A stretch of 64,000 nucleotides of DNA from the NCBI GenBank assembly GCA_018335855.1, contig JAGXRM010000053.1, positions 28,554 through 92,553 on the forward strand. The letters run 5' to 3'. Source of the DNA: Clostridiales bacterium. Its GTDB lineage: Bacteria; Bacillota; Dethiobacteria; Dethiobacterales; Dethiobacteraceae. The notes below the pieces were generated by a model. That model ran no database searches and was not told where the DNA came from. It saw only the letters and a program-made list of their open reading frames with translations. Shown piece after piece: positions 45,301 through 51,669 of this stretch (within the stretch, counting starts at the first letter, position 1; each line of letters begins with the position of its first letter). The translations under genes and the position numbers were made by a program.

Positions 45301-45407
45301 GTTTTTACCGCCTGGATGCTCGGGGAATTCTGGTGACCGGAAAAACCACAGCTGATGGGGATTGCATTATTGCCGAACACATCACACCTCTTGCCCCGTT
45401 ACCCTAA
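42327..45407 (+). CDS. dnaE: DNA polymerase III alpha subunit, DnaE family (SOS-type, error-prone candidate)
   Basis: A 1026-residue C-family polymerase. The N-terminal PHP domain starts FIHLRVHSEYSFLRGACRLE, the polymerase core contains GPGRGSAGGSLVAYLLGITRVDP and the catalytic FPDIDLDV, then helix-hairpin-helix (GYGFNKAHSAAYALVSY) and a C-terminal OB domain. It is shorter than most replicative DnaE proteins and similar in size to DnaE2/ImuC translesion polymerases. A SOS box covers its promoter, supporting a damage-induced role. The start is ATG 42327 with GGGGTGG six bases upstream. ImuA/ImuB partners are not visible here. Confidence 0.88.
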   Translation: MSFIHLRVHSEYSFLRGACRLEALVDHALELGMPAVALTDYNVLHGAARFTEIARRKGIVPILGVEFRLPSGLPLVLLVRDTSGWENLLLLTNHVQLSRHPTVLDLPALGLYHKGLSAVLHAQGDDVTLSADVTPRAVAAELQALYPVFGSELFMGLEDAGVNGTVQFNRLLAELALAKGVPLLATHNVHYVLPGDDTAYRMVNCVRDGRPLAGTYRSFCTGYDLKSPAEMQDRFASYPGAYENTLRLARRCSFILEAGPVHLPVFTPPGGESDKSCLRRLCCEGLRHKGIKTTAARRRLAYEMSVIHKKGLASYFLIVHDLVGFAERSAIPVGPGRGSAGGSLVAYLLGITRVDPLAHGLYFERFLSEDRTGFPDIDLDVCQRRRDELLTYLRSRYGKERVAQVSTFSTLGARAAVREVGKVLDATGDKIAAVAEALPYYSGQGGIEAAVRQYPEFRSSLLRGDSSRTLLNGASQLEGLCRHLSTHASGVILGVDDLTRLVPLCRGASGEVLTQWDKDDVEAHGFLKIDILGSRNLTVIQDTLTFVTERRGSAPTTEEIPLNDKETFAALRRGEGLGCFQLESTGMRRILRRLAPERLDDLIHLLSLYRPGPWESGMVETFIARRHGVEKVSQIHPALAPILDDTYGVVLYQEQVMRIANEIGGYTPGEADRLRREMTRRSPLLQTQYRETFIAGAAQKGIGCKEATDIFDHLCRFAGYGFNKAHSAAYALVSYWTAYLKYHYPVEFYAALLSSGAGYYGPAVYVQEARSRGITVLPPHINGSGLMFTPEENAIRAALPLVRDLGSRGAAAILTARQSGPFHSLADFCRRVGRGLLRRSALSNMAKAGAFDGLGLNRRQTLASLDDVLKHADKVAGQLSIFDLLPQEEETPQADAPAYTVEEIVGAELENLGMALTAHPLTVFTSKLTGISRTPLSKLATLPPERDVTVAGVVVGRSRRRLKRGGVMLTLYLSDESGFAEAVFFPEAYKRCFYRLDARGILVTGKTTADGDCIIAEHITPLAPLP

Positions 45408-45476
45408 GACAAAGGGGAGGAGATCAGGCCGATAGCGACGAATTAAACCGTAAGAGATGATAAAGGAGCTGCCGCC

Positions 45477-46049
45477 TTGAATAAAACCGTAGAACTATGC
45501 CAAACCTTAGATGAACTAAAGCAGATATGCCTGTCCTGCCAAAACTGTGAACTGGGAAAGACCCGTCAACGTGTTGTTTTTGGTGAAGGACCCTCCGATG
45601 CTGAGATATTTTTTTTAGGCGAGGCACCTGGCGCCCGGGAAGATGAGACCGGCCGTCCTTTTGTGGGCCGGGCTGGTGATTTGCTTACTGAATTATTTGC
45701 AAAGGCGGGGATAGACCGTCAGCGTGTTTTTATTACCGGATCCTGTAAGTGCCGGCCTCCCAAAAACCGGAACCCGCGTAAACCGGAACTAAACGCCTGC
45801 CGCCCGTTTCTGGAACGGCAGTTAGCAATCATTAAGCCCAAGGTCGTGATCTGTTCGGGACTGGTAGCCGCACATAATATCTTAGATCCCAAAGCTCGCA
45901 TGGCAGATGTGCGGGGGCGCTGGTTCGACCAACAGCATTACCGGATTCTCCCCACATATCATCCGGCAGCTGTACTGCGGGGTACAGTCAAAGCAGAATT
46001 GCTTGTTGAGGACTTTCAACAGGTAGCGGCTTCTTTGCCCAATGTGTAA
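45477..46049 (+). CDS. Uracil-DNA glycosylase, family 4 (Fe-S)
   Basis: A 190-residue family 4 uracil-DNA glycosylase. The motif A region is FLGEAPGAREDETGRPFVGRAG and the motif B is YHPAAVLR. Cysteines in CLSCQNCELG, GSCKCRPP and NACRP supply the 4Fe-4S cluster. It removes uracil from DNA. Start TTG behind AAAGGAG. It follows dnaE by 69 nt, a repair-themed pair. Confidence 0.92.
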   Translation: MNKTVELCQTLDELKQICLSCQNCELGKTRQRVVFGEGPSDAEIFFLGEAPGAREDETGRPFVGRAGDLLTELFAKAGIDRQRVFITGSCKCRPPKNRNPRKPELNACRPFLERQLAIIKPKVVICSGLVAAHNILDPKARMADVRGRWFDQQHYRILPTYHPAAVLRGTVKAELLVEDFQQVAASLPNV

Positions 46050-46054
46050 GTATT

Positions 46055-46085
46055 AAAAATTCCTTACATTTGGAATTTTTTGAAG
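46055..46085 (+). terminator. Terminator after uracil-DNA glycosylase
   Basis: AAAAATTCC (46055-46063) pairs with GGAATTTTT (46072-46080), then T. Confidence 0.75.
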
Positions 46086-46149
46086 GAAATTAGACAGATT
46101 AAAGATAATAGTAACTGTGAAAGATTTACGTGAAAGGGGAGTCGTTCAA

Positions 46150-46698
46150 ATGACACTAAAGGAAACTAAAACGGAGAAGAACTTAAAGGCTTCGTTTGCT
46201 GGGGAGTCACAAGCACGTAACAAGTATACTTATTATGCTGATATTGCCCGCAAGGAGGGTTATGAGCAAATTGCCGCCATTTTTGAAGAGACGGCTAACC
46301 ATGAAAAAGCCCATGCCCGTCGTTCCTTAAATTTCTTAGGGGGAGTCGGTAAAACAGAAGAGAACCTGCAAGCCGCAGCCGGCGGGGAACATTATGAGTG
46401 GGATGAAATGTACAAACAATTTGAGGAAGAAGCCCGTGAAGAAGGATTTACCGAGATTGCCGACTTCTTTGCCGCCGTAGCCAAAGCTGAAGAAGCTCAC
46501 GAAAAACGTTACCTGGCGCTGCTGGAAGATCTAAAAGAGGGCAAAGTCTTTAAAAAAGAAGAAGAAGTGCTCTGGAAGTGCCGCAATTGCGGATACGCAG
46601 CAGCTGCCTGGGAAGCACCCCATGTTTGCCCGGCCTGCGCCGTCGGCCGTAAGTTCTTCGAAAAAGCAGACGCATACTACGCCAAAGGAAGAATCTAA
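46150..46698 (+). CDS. rbr: Rubrerythrin
   Basis: A 182-residue rubrerythrin. The N-terminal diiron helical bundle carries the ExxRH-type ligands (AGESQARNKY, ETANHEKAHARR, EEAHEKRY). The C-terminal rubredoxin-like domain carries two CxxC pairs (WKCRNCGY and HVCPACAV). It reduces hydrogen peroxide in anaerobes. AAAGGGGA precedes ATG 46150; the GTG at 46117 is in frame but precedes that site. Monocistronic, between two terminators. Confidence 0.96.
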   Translation: MTLKETKTEKNLKASFAGESQARNKYTYYADIARKEGYEQIAAIFEETANHEKAHARRSLNFLGGVGKTEENLQAAAGGEHYEWDEMYKQFEEEAREEGFTEIADFFAAVAKAEEAHEKRYLALLEDLKEGKVFKKEEEVLWKCRNCGYAAAAWEAPHVCPACAVGRKFFEKADAYYAKGRI

Positions 46699-46705
46699 CG
46701 CAAAA

Positions 46706-46735
46706 AAATCAGGCCACAACGGCCTGATTTTTAAT
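46706..46735. terminator. Bidirectional terminator after rubrerythrin
   Basis: AAATCAGGCC-ACAAC-GGCCTGATTT with A-run before and T-run after. Confidence 0.88.
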
Positions 46736-46738
46736 TTT

Positions 46739-46842
46739 GCAACCCCGGGGACGGTTCTGAAATTGCAAAAGTAAAGTATAAAGTATAAAAAACAGTCCCT
46801 GTTGCAGAAAGGTTTGCAACTCCAGAACCGTCCCCGGGTTGC
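46739..46842. repeat. REP/MITE-like palindromic element, 104 bp
   Basis: The ends GCAACCCCGGGGACGGTTCTG and CAGAACCGTCCCCGGGTTGC are near-perfect inverted repeats of about 20 bp. Between them is a smaller GTTGCA/TGCAAC pairing. GGGGACGGTTCT-type ends are familiar from short non-coding repeats of clostridial genomes, sometimes mobilised by REP-associated transposases; none is in this window. It lies between the rubrerythrin terminator and the convergent transporter gene. Confidence 0.75.
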
Positions 46843-46845
46843 GAG

Positions 46846-47403
46846 TTATTGATTTTTGGTCTCAACAGGGGTTTCTAAGCAAACCTCACAGCGAGGCAGT
46901 TTATCAATGAGAAACATGCCGGCTGTGATGACTGCTGCGAACAGGAGTGCAGTCAGCAAAGGGGAGAGACCGAGAAGTCTGTTGAAGGTGAGCGGACCTA
47001 AGTTTCCTCTTTCAATCAGGGGTTGTAACGGATCGTGCAGGAATGTGTATGAGAGTGTCCCTACCAGTGCCCCGGCCAGAACAAAAAAAGCATCTTTTTT
47101 GCCTTCGGCCATTGCTCCGAAAATTGTACCAGGGCAATAGCCTGCCAACGCGAATCCTACGCCGAAGATCAGACCTCCGATGATAACGCCGGGATGAAAT
47201 TCGAGGACGGTGATGATGCCGATTCCAAATGCATGTAAAGTAAAAATGCCGATCAGAGAAACAGCTATGGAGAAAAACATAAACTGGGCAATTCGCAAGT
47301 CCTGCAGGCGGAGCATTTTTAGGATATTGTCATATTCCGTTGCGCCAACGCGCTGCAGAATGTAGCCGAACGCGATACCGGCCAAGAGCCCCCAGAGTAG
47401 CAT
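46846..47403 (-). CDS. YeeE/YedE-family transporter half, second gene of copy A
   Basis: A 185-residue membrane protein with five or so helices and the family's GYCPGTIFGAMAEG motif containing the conserved Cys. Full-length YeeE/YedE (TsuA-like) proteins move thiosulfate or related sulfur or selenium species and are about twice this size, so here the two halves are separate genes. The start overlaps the stop of the first half (TGATG), so they are translationally coupled. The C-terminal tail contains a Cys pair (RCEVC). Confidence 0.85.
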   Translation of the reverse strand: MLLWGLLAGIAFGYILQRVGATEYDNILKMLRLQDLRIAQFMFFSIAVSLIGIFTLHAFGIGIITVLEFHPGVIIGGLIFGVGFALAGYCPGTIFGAMAEGKKDAFFVLAGALVGTLSYTFLHDPLQPLIERGNLGPLTFNRLLGLSPLLTALLFAAVITAGMFLIDKLPRCEVCLETPVETKNQ

Positions 47404-47984
47404 CAGTGATTCCTCCTTTGCCTAAAGATAAGCAGTGCAGTAGGAATTCCCGTGGCAAAAGCGGCGAGTCCGAAAGTCAGGCCGCTGACAGCCAGACGGC
47501 TGGTGCCGCTGATTACGTGACCACTGGTACAACCTCCCGCCAGCCGTGTCCCTAACAAGAGCAGCACTCCCCCGATAAACCCCTGCATGTAGCGGAGCCA
47601 GTAGCGGTTACCGAAACGTGCTTTCCATGTGTCGGGGATAGCGGGTCCGGCGCCGCCGCCCGTTCGTCTCCGGGCGATAAACGTACCTATAAAAATGCCA
47701 AGTACAACCATCATCTGCCAGTCTACGTGAAGGTAGGTTGACATTAAAATAGCAGGGTCAACCGGCCTTGTATCACAGCCGCACGAATGTGTCAGAAACG
47801 TAGACAGTGCCAGATTCGGAGAAATATATTCTGTCATTTTGATCACAGTTTTAACATAGGTATCCGATGTCCCAAGACGCTGCCCCTGGAAATAAACCAG
47901 AGTGTTTAAAACACCAAGGATCACACCGCCCTTAATCCAGGACCATCTGCTTGCCTTCAAATGTACACCCCCTAGTAAATCCAT
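47403..47984 (-). CDS. YeeE/YedE-family transporter half, first gene of copy A
   Basis: A 193-residue membrane protein with the family's RLAGGCTSGHVISGTSRLA motif in its C-terminal half, holding the essential Cys. The N-terminal third contains an external CGCD cluster near an acidic stretch. It pairs with the gene that follows and is a paralogue of the gene at 48650. Transported species (sulfur or selenium compound) cannot be told from sequence. Confidence 0.85.
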   Translation of the reverse strand: MDLLGGVHLKASRWSWIKGGVILGVLNTLVYFQGQRLGTSDTYVKTVIKMTEYISPNLALSTFLTHSCGCDTRPVDPAILMSTYLHVDWQMMVVLGIFIGTFIARRRTGGGAGPAIPDTWKARFGNRYWLRYMQGFIGGVLLLLGTRLAGGCTSGHVISGTSRLAVSGLTFGLAAFATGIPTALLIFRQRRNH

Positions 47985-48049
47985 ACCCCGTATTGCATAT
48001 TCTTTTTATAGGAGACTATTCCTGCAAAAACGGTTATGTTTTGAAAAAA

Positions 48050-48077
48050 AAGAGTCGTAACCAAAGTTACGACTCTT
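48050..48077 (-). terminator. Terminator of transporter copy B operon
   Basis: AAGAGTCGTAAC-CAAA-GTTACGACTCTT, with an A-run on the left that becomes a T-run on the minus strand. Its stem is nearly identical to the one at 49295-49318. Confidence 0.85.
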
Positions 48078-48122
48078 GATGGGAACTGCATATTTCATAA
48101 TGTGAAAGGATTAGGTTAAATG

Positions 48123-48650
48123 TTAAGCCTGACCCCGGGGGAGTTTATCGACGAGGAACATGCCGGCTGTGATGGCGGTTGCGAATATGAGTGCCGTAAG
48201 TAAAGGGGAGAGACCGAGAAGCTGGTCGAAGGTAAGCGGGCCCATGTTTCCTTTATCAATGAGCATGGTTTTTAAAGGCGAGTGCAGGAAGGCGTACAAG
48301 AATGTGCCTGCTAGTGCTCCGGCAAATACATACAGGGCGTCTTTTTTACCTTCCGCCATAGCGCCGATAACAGTACCCGGGCAATAGCCGGCCAATCCGA
48401 ATCCTACGCCAAAGACCAACCCTCCCACAATAATACCGGGATGAAACGGCAGGACGGAGATCGCGCCGACTCCTAAAGTATTCAGAGTATAAATTCCGAC
48501 TAAAGAAACAGCTACGGAGAAAAACATAAATTGTGCAATCCGCAAATCCTGCAAGCGGAGCATTTTCAGAATGTTGTCATATTCCAGCGCACCTACGCGC
48601 TGTAGGATATATCCGAACGCAACACCGGCCAGGAGTCCCCAAAATAGCAT
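48123..48650 (-). CDS. YeeE/YedE-family transporter half, second gene of copy B
   Basis: A 175-residue membrane protein, paralogous to the gene at 46846 over its full length, with GYCPGTVIGAMAEG. It lacks the C-terminal Cys-containing tail of copy A. It is coupled to its upstream partner by a TGATG-type overlap. Part of a tandem duplication of the two-gene unit. Confidence 0.85.
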   Translation of the reverse strand: MLFWGLLAGVAFGYILQRVGALEYDNILKMLRLQDLRIAQFMFFSVAVSLVGIYTLNTLGVGAISVLPFHPGIIVGGLVFGVGFGLAGYCPGTVIGAMAEGKKDALYVFAGALAGTFLYAFLHSPLKTMLIDKGNMGPLTFDQLLGLSPLLTALIFATAITAGMFLVDKLPRGQA

Positions 48651-49201
48651 CAGTCAGTCCTCCTTTGTTTAAAGATGATTAACGCAGTGGGTATTCCCGC
48701 AGCAAATGCGGCAAGGCCAAAAGTCAGGCCACTAACGGCCAGACGGCTGGTGCCGCTGATTACGTGGCCACTGGTGCAGCCTCCCGCCAGGCGTGTTCCC
48801 AGCAGTAGCAACACTCCGCCGGCAAACCCCTGCACGTAACGAATCCAACTGCGGTTGCCGAAGCGGGCCTTCCATGTGTCGGGGATAGCCGGTCCTGCGC
48901 CGCCACCTGTTAATTTTCGGGCGATAAACGCGCCGATAAAAATACCAAGCACAACCATCCATTGCCAGTCTACGCGCAAATCGGTTAGCATCGCTGCATC
49001 AACCGGTCCCGCATCGCAGCCGCCCGGCTGCGCCAGGAAAGTGGCTTTTACCAGCTCTGGAGAAAAGAACTCCGTTGCTTTGGCTACCGTTTTTGTATAG
49101 GCGCCTGATGTCCCCAGGCGCTGCCCCAGGTAATAAATAAAGGTATTTAAAGCACCAAGAATCACTCCGCCTTTAAACCACGACCATCGTTTTGTCTTCA
49201 A
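48650..49201 (-). CDS. YeeE/YedE-family transporter half, first gene of copy B
   Basis: A 183-residue paralogue of the gene at 47403. The C-terminal half (GGGAGPAIPDTWKARFGNR, GGCTSGHVISGTSRLA) is almost identical to copy A, while the N-terminal third differs, including GGCD where copy A reads CGCD. The two copies may thus differ in substrate capture. A GGGAGG ribosome site precedes the start. Confidence 0.85.
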   Translation of the reverse strand: MKTKRWSWFKGGVILGALNTFIYYLGQRLGTSGAYTKTVAKATEFFSPELVKATFLAQPGGCDAGPVDAAMLTDLRVDWQWMVVLGIFIGAFIARKLTGGGAGPAIPDTWKARFGNRSWIRYVQGFAGGVLLLLGTRLAGGCTSGHVISGTSRLAVSGLTFGLAAFAAGIPTALIIFKQRRTD

Positions 49202-49294
49202 ACTTACACCTCCCGAAAAATAAAAGATACCCTAACCCCGTTACCGTATATATATTCCACAAGTTGTGAAAAATTCCTGCAAGCGATAAAAAAA

Positions 49295-49318
49295 AGTCGT
49301 AACTTGGGAGTTACGACT
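49295..49318 (-). terminator. Terminator of BON-protein operon
   Basis: AGTCGTAACT-TGGG-AGTTACGACT, followed on the minus strand by a T-run. The BON gene stop codon lies inside the hairpin. Confidence 0.82.
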
Positions 49319-49772
49319 CTTTGATACGTATTCTGTTATTTATACTGCGAACACCCCGCGCCTTTGCTGCTGCAAATTCCGCTGCTTTTCTTTCTTCATG
49401 TGACGCTGTTTCCCCAAAGAGGGAAACAACACCCTTTTCTACAGTAAAGTGAATAACTTCTTCGTCAACATTAGGGTCACTGCCTAATTCCTGGGTGACT
49501 TCCATATAGACATCATCGTCGTTGACTGAACCATCGGTAGAGATTGTTAAATCGTTCTCTACACTTTTCACGCCGGGAAATTCTTCGGCAAATTCCACCG
49601 CCCGTTTAATGTCGGCTAAGACATCGACTATACCCTGCAGATTAACGCGGCCGTCTCTGTCAGCTGAGACGTTAATATCATAGCCTTTAAATTCTTTTGT
49701 TTTATGGAATGCCTCGTATAATTCCTTGGCTAGGCGGTTATCATTAGGCGTCTGGTTTCCTTTTTTAATCAT
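49311..49772 (-). CDS. BON-domain protein
   Basis: A 153-residue protein with two BON (OsmY-like) domains, about residues 10-75 and 85-150, each with the VxLxGxV pattern (GRVNLQGIVDV and GVVSLFGETAS). BON domains bind lipids or act in envelope and stress roles. I take ATG 49772 because GGGAGG lies just ahead; the frame extends to 49832. No signal peptide is seen, so it is probably cytoplasmic. It overlaps the repeat-protein gene by 8 nt. Confidence 0.82.
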   Translation of the reverse strand: MIKKGNQTPNDNRLAKELYEAFHKTKEFKGYDINVSADRDGRVNLQGIVDVLADIKRAVEFAEEFPGVKSVENDLTISTDGSVNDDDVYMEVTQELGSDPNVDEEVIHFTVEKGVVSLFGETASHEERKAAEFAAAKARGVRSINNRIRIKES

Positions 49773-50094
49773 TCCTGCGCCTCCCGCGCGCATCTTTATT
49801 GCTTTGATGGGTGGGACCCTTCTCCGGATCAATAAATTCTACGGTGCCTCTAAGTCTATTTACATTTTCTTTGCGGACTGCATTGTCAATATTTTGTTTG
49901 GTGGGATTCTGCTCATCAGCAAATTCAACTGTCCCTGTTAGTTTCTGTACAAATTCTTTTCGGTCTTGGTCGCTAACAATCTGTTGTGCTTCATTACGCG
50001 TTGTGTCTGCAAACTCCATTGTTCCTGTGAATTTCTCGACGAATCCTTTTCGATCTCCATCGTCAACATTCCGATTATCGATTTTTTTTTTCAT
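49765..50094 (-). CDS. Hypothetical protein with three short tandem repeats
   Basis: A 109-residue, highly charged, cysteine-free protein built of three copies of a DRKxFVxKLTGTVEFAD-like unit (about residues 14-30, 44-60 and 74-89), joined by variable linkers. I do not recognise the family. Its last codons overlap the BON-domain gene, so the two are co-translated and may act together, perhaps in stress. A run of eight T after the first codons makes slippage possible. Confidence 0.7.
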   Translation of the reverse strand: MKKKIDNRNVDDGDRKGFVEKFTGTMEFADTTRNEAQQIVSDQDRKEFVQKLTGTVEFADEQNPTKQNIDNAVRKENVNRLRGTVEFIDPEKGPTHQSNKDARGRRRND

Positions 50095-50218
50095 CTACAA
50101 CCTCCTGCATATTTTTTTCAAGTTTGCCCGTGTCTTCCTTTCCTCATTCATGTGATAGCAGCAAGAAAAGGTGGCATAATGGAAATAATACAGAAAGTAT
50201 CAAATAAAGGAGAGTGCT

Positions 50219-50347
50219 ATGCTCGTTAAAAAATGGCATGCCACCATTGAAAGCCGTCACTCGACTCGCTCATAAAACGGTCAGCCTGTGCCCGACCATA
50301 TCATTGAGCAGATTGAACAAGTATGCCTAAAAAAACAGCCGGCTTAG
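50219..50347 (+). pseudogene. Nitroreductase-family N-terminal remnant
   Basis: An AAAGGAGAG site and ATG open a frame reading MLVKKWHATIESRHSTRS, then TAA, then NGQPVPDHIIEQIEQV in the same frame. Both parts match the conserved N-terminus of nitroreductase-fold enzymes (SRrSxRxFxxxPVPxexlxxil), with the stop at the usual Phe or Tyr. The rest of the gene is absent, replaced by a terminator. TAA cannot be Sec or pyrrolysine, so it is a decayed fragment. Confidence 0.65.
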
Positions 50348-50354
50348 CCGGCTG
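50336..50354 (-). terminator. Terminator of lipoprotein gene
   Basis: CAGCCGGC-TTA-GCCGGCTG with a run of A to the left, which becomes a T-run for minus-strand transcription of the lipoprotein gene. Confidence 0.85.
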
Positions 50355-50371
50355 CGGGATTTCTATGGAAT

Positions 50372-51016
50372 CTATGGTAATTCATGTATAATTGCATCTT
50401 CCGGTGGTGTGAACGTAAATAGTTTGTCATCCAATGCGGGATTGACTGCAAAATTCTGATAGGTCGCTCTGCTCGTCACCCCTGCCTGGGTGCTCTCTAA
50501 AATGAAGGGGAACCATGTTTTTTCATCAATCCACCAGGTCATTGTTGCCGAGGGGCTGCCCTCAAATGTCTTGGTGCCTTCTATAACATGAGCTGTACGT
50601 CCCTCAATTTCGACAGTTCCCTGGTATTTCAAGTCGTCATTTTTACCAAAGTTGCGTAACTCTGCGAACATATCGGCAGTTTTAGAATTACGAATTACAC
50701 TCACTTCTTTTTCCCCTATTACATAGCCCCATGCATCTTCCCCGTCAAAGAGATTCCCCTGAACTCTGCCTTCGGAATCAATTCCTTCCAGGCGATACCG
50801 GCCTTTACTGTACAATAGGGTATAGCGTTGGTTTATCAGCACTCCTTCAGACGCGCTCGAATACACTAACTCGGCCGTTAATGATTCCAGGTTTTCGCCA
50901 AGCTGACGCACATTACTTAAAACGCTATCTAAAGATGGTTCCGTTTTTGTTCTGGTACATCCTGAAAGAACGGCAATGAGTAACAGAAGCACGATGAAAA
51001 TTCTATTTTTCTTCAT
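50372..51016 (-). CDS. Secreted lipoprotein, LolA-like (outer-membrane lipoprotein-sorting family)
   Basis: A 214-residue lipoprotein with a clear signal peptide and lipobox (LIAVLSGC). The mature part is mostly beta-strand, with GNLFDGEDAWGYV, TMTWWIDEKTWFPFILES and FTFTPPEDA segments as in LolA/LppX-fold proteins. In Gram-positives these bind hydrophobic ligands or sporulation and envelope factors on the outer face of the membrane. It is monocistronic, with AGGAGG upstream and a terminator downstream. Confidence 0.82.
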   Translation of the reverse strand: MKKNRIFIVLLLLIAVLSGCTRTKTEPSLDSVLSNVRQLGENLESLTAELVYSSASEGVLINQRYTLLYSKGRYRLEGIDSEGRVQGNLFDGEDAWGYVIGEKEVSVIRNSKTADMFAELRNFGKNDDLKYQGTVEIEGRTAHVIEGTKTFEGSPSATMTWWIDEKTWFPFILESTQAGVTSRATYQNFAVNPALDDKLFTFTPPEDAIIHELP

Positions 51017-51248
51017 AATAACCTCCTGTAATTACATGGTTTCATCCTAACATATAAGGGTACCTCAGACAACCCGCAGTTAACGGTATGTATGAATCCT
51101 GTTTTACGGACTTATCTTTTTGGTGTTTCGGAAAGTCTGGATTGCAGGGTTTAAATTATTTGTAAAACGGGAAATGAATACATATCGGGAAGGATTTACA
51201 TTGATTTTCACGAATAGTAGAGTGGAGTAATCGCGGAGGTGAGCGTTT

Positions 51249-51545
51249 GTGGCGGACTCTAAACTGAAAGATGAATCTATAGACCAGCTTTTTGAGGCAA
51301 TTTTGCTTCTGGAAACAGAAGAAGAATGTTATCAGTTTTTTGAAGATGTGTGCACGATCAGTGAATTAAAAGCGTTGGCCCAACGGCTTCAGGTGGCAAG
51401 AATGTTGCGGGACGGGAAGACGTACCAGAAGATTGAGCAGGAAACCGGTGCCAGTACTGCTACTATCAGCCGTGTTAAACGCTATTTACAATATGGCGCG
51501 GGGGGCTACTCCATCGTACTTTCACGACTGCAGCAAAAGCAGTAA
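51249..51545 (+). CDS. yerC: YerC/YecD-family TrpR-like regulator
   Basis: A 98-residue helical DNA-binding protein of the TrpR superfamily, with the core LAQRLQVARMLRDGKTYQKIEQETGASTATISRVKRYL. It starts with GTG behind GGAGGTGAG. In many Firmicutes yerC lies next to pcrA and ligA, as here. Its target is generally not known. Confidence 0.9.
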   Translation: MADSKLKDESIDQLFEAILLLETEEECYQFFEDVCTISELKALAQRLQVARMLRDGKTYQKIEQETGASTATISRVKRYLQYGAGGYSIVLSRLQQKQ

Positions 51546-51563
51546 TAGTTTTCTAAGCTGAAT

Positions 51564-51590
51564 AAGCAGTCGCGTGCTGCTTTTTTATTT
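51564..51590 (+). terminator. Terminator after yerC
   Basis: AAGCAG/CTGCTT hairpin followed by a T-run before the pcrA start. Confidence 0.7.
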
Positions 51591-51669
51591 GTGGGATAAC
51601 AAGAGTTTATATTGGTGCGGCAAGCGGATCTATTTACGGGCAGAAGATTTGTGCCACAGGGAGGAAAAA

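Noticed and set aside
50273..50275. Recoded stop in the nitroreductase-like fragment
   Set aside because: The codon is TAA, not TGA or TAG, and the rest of the gene is absent.
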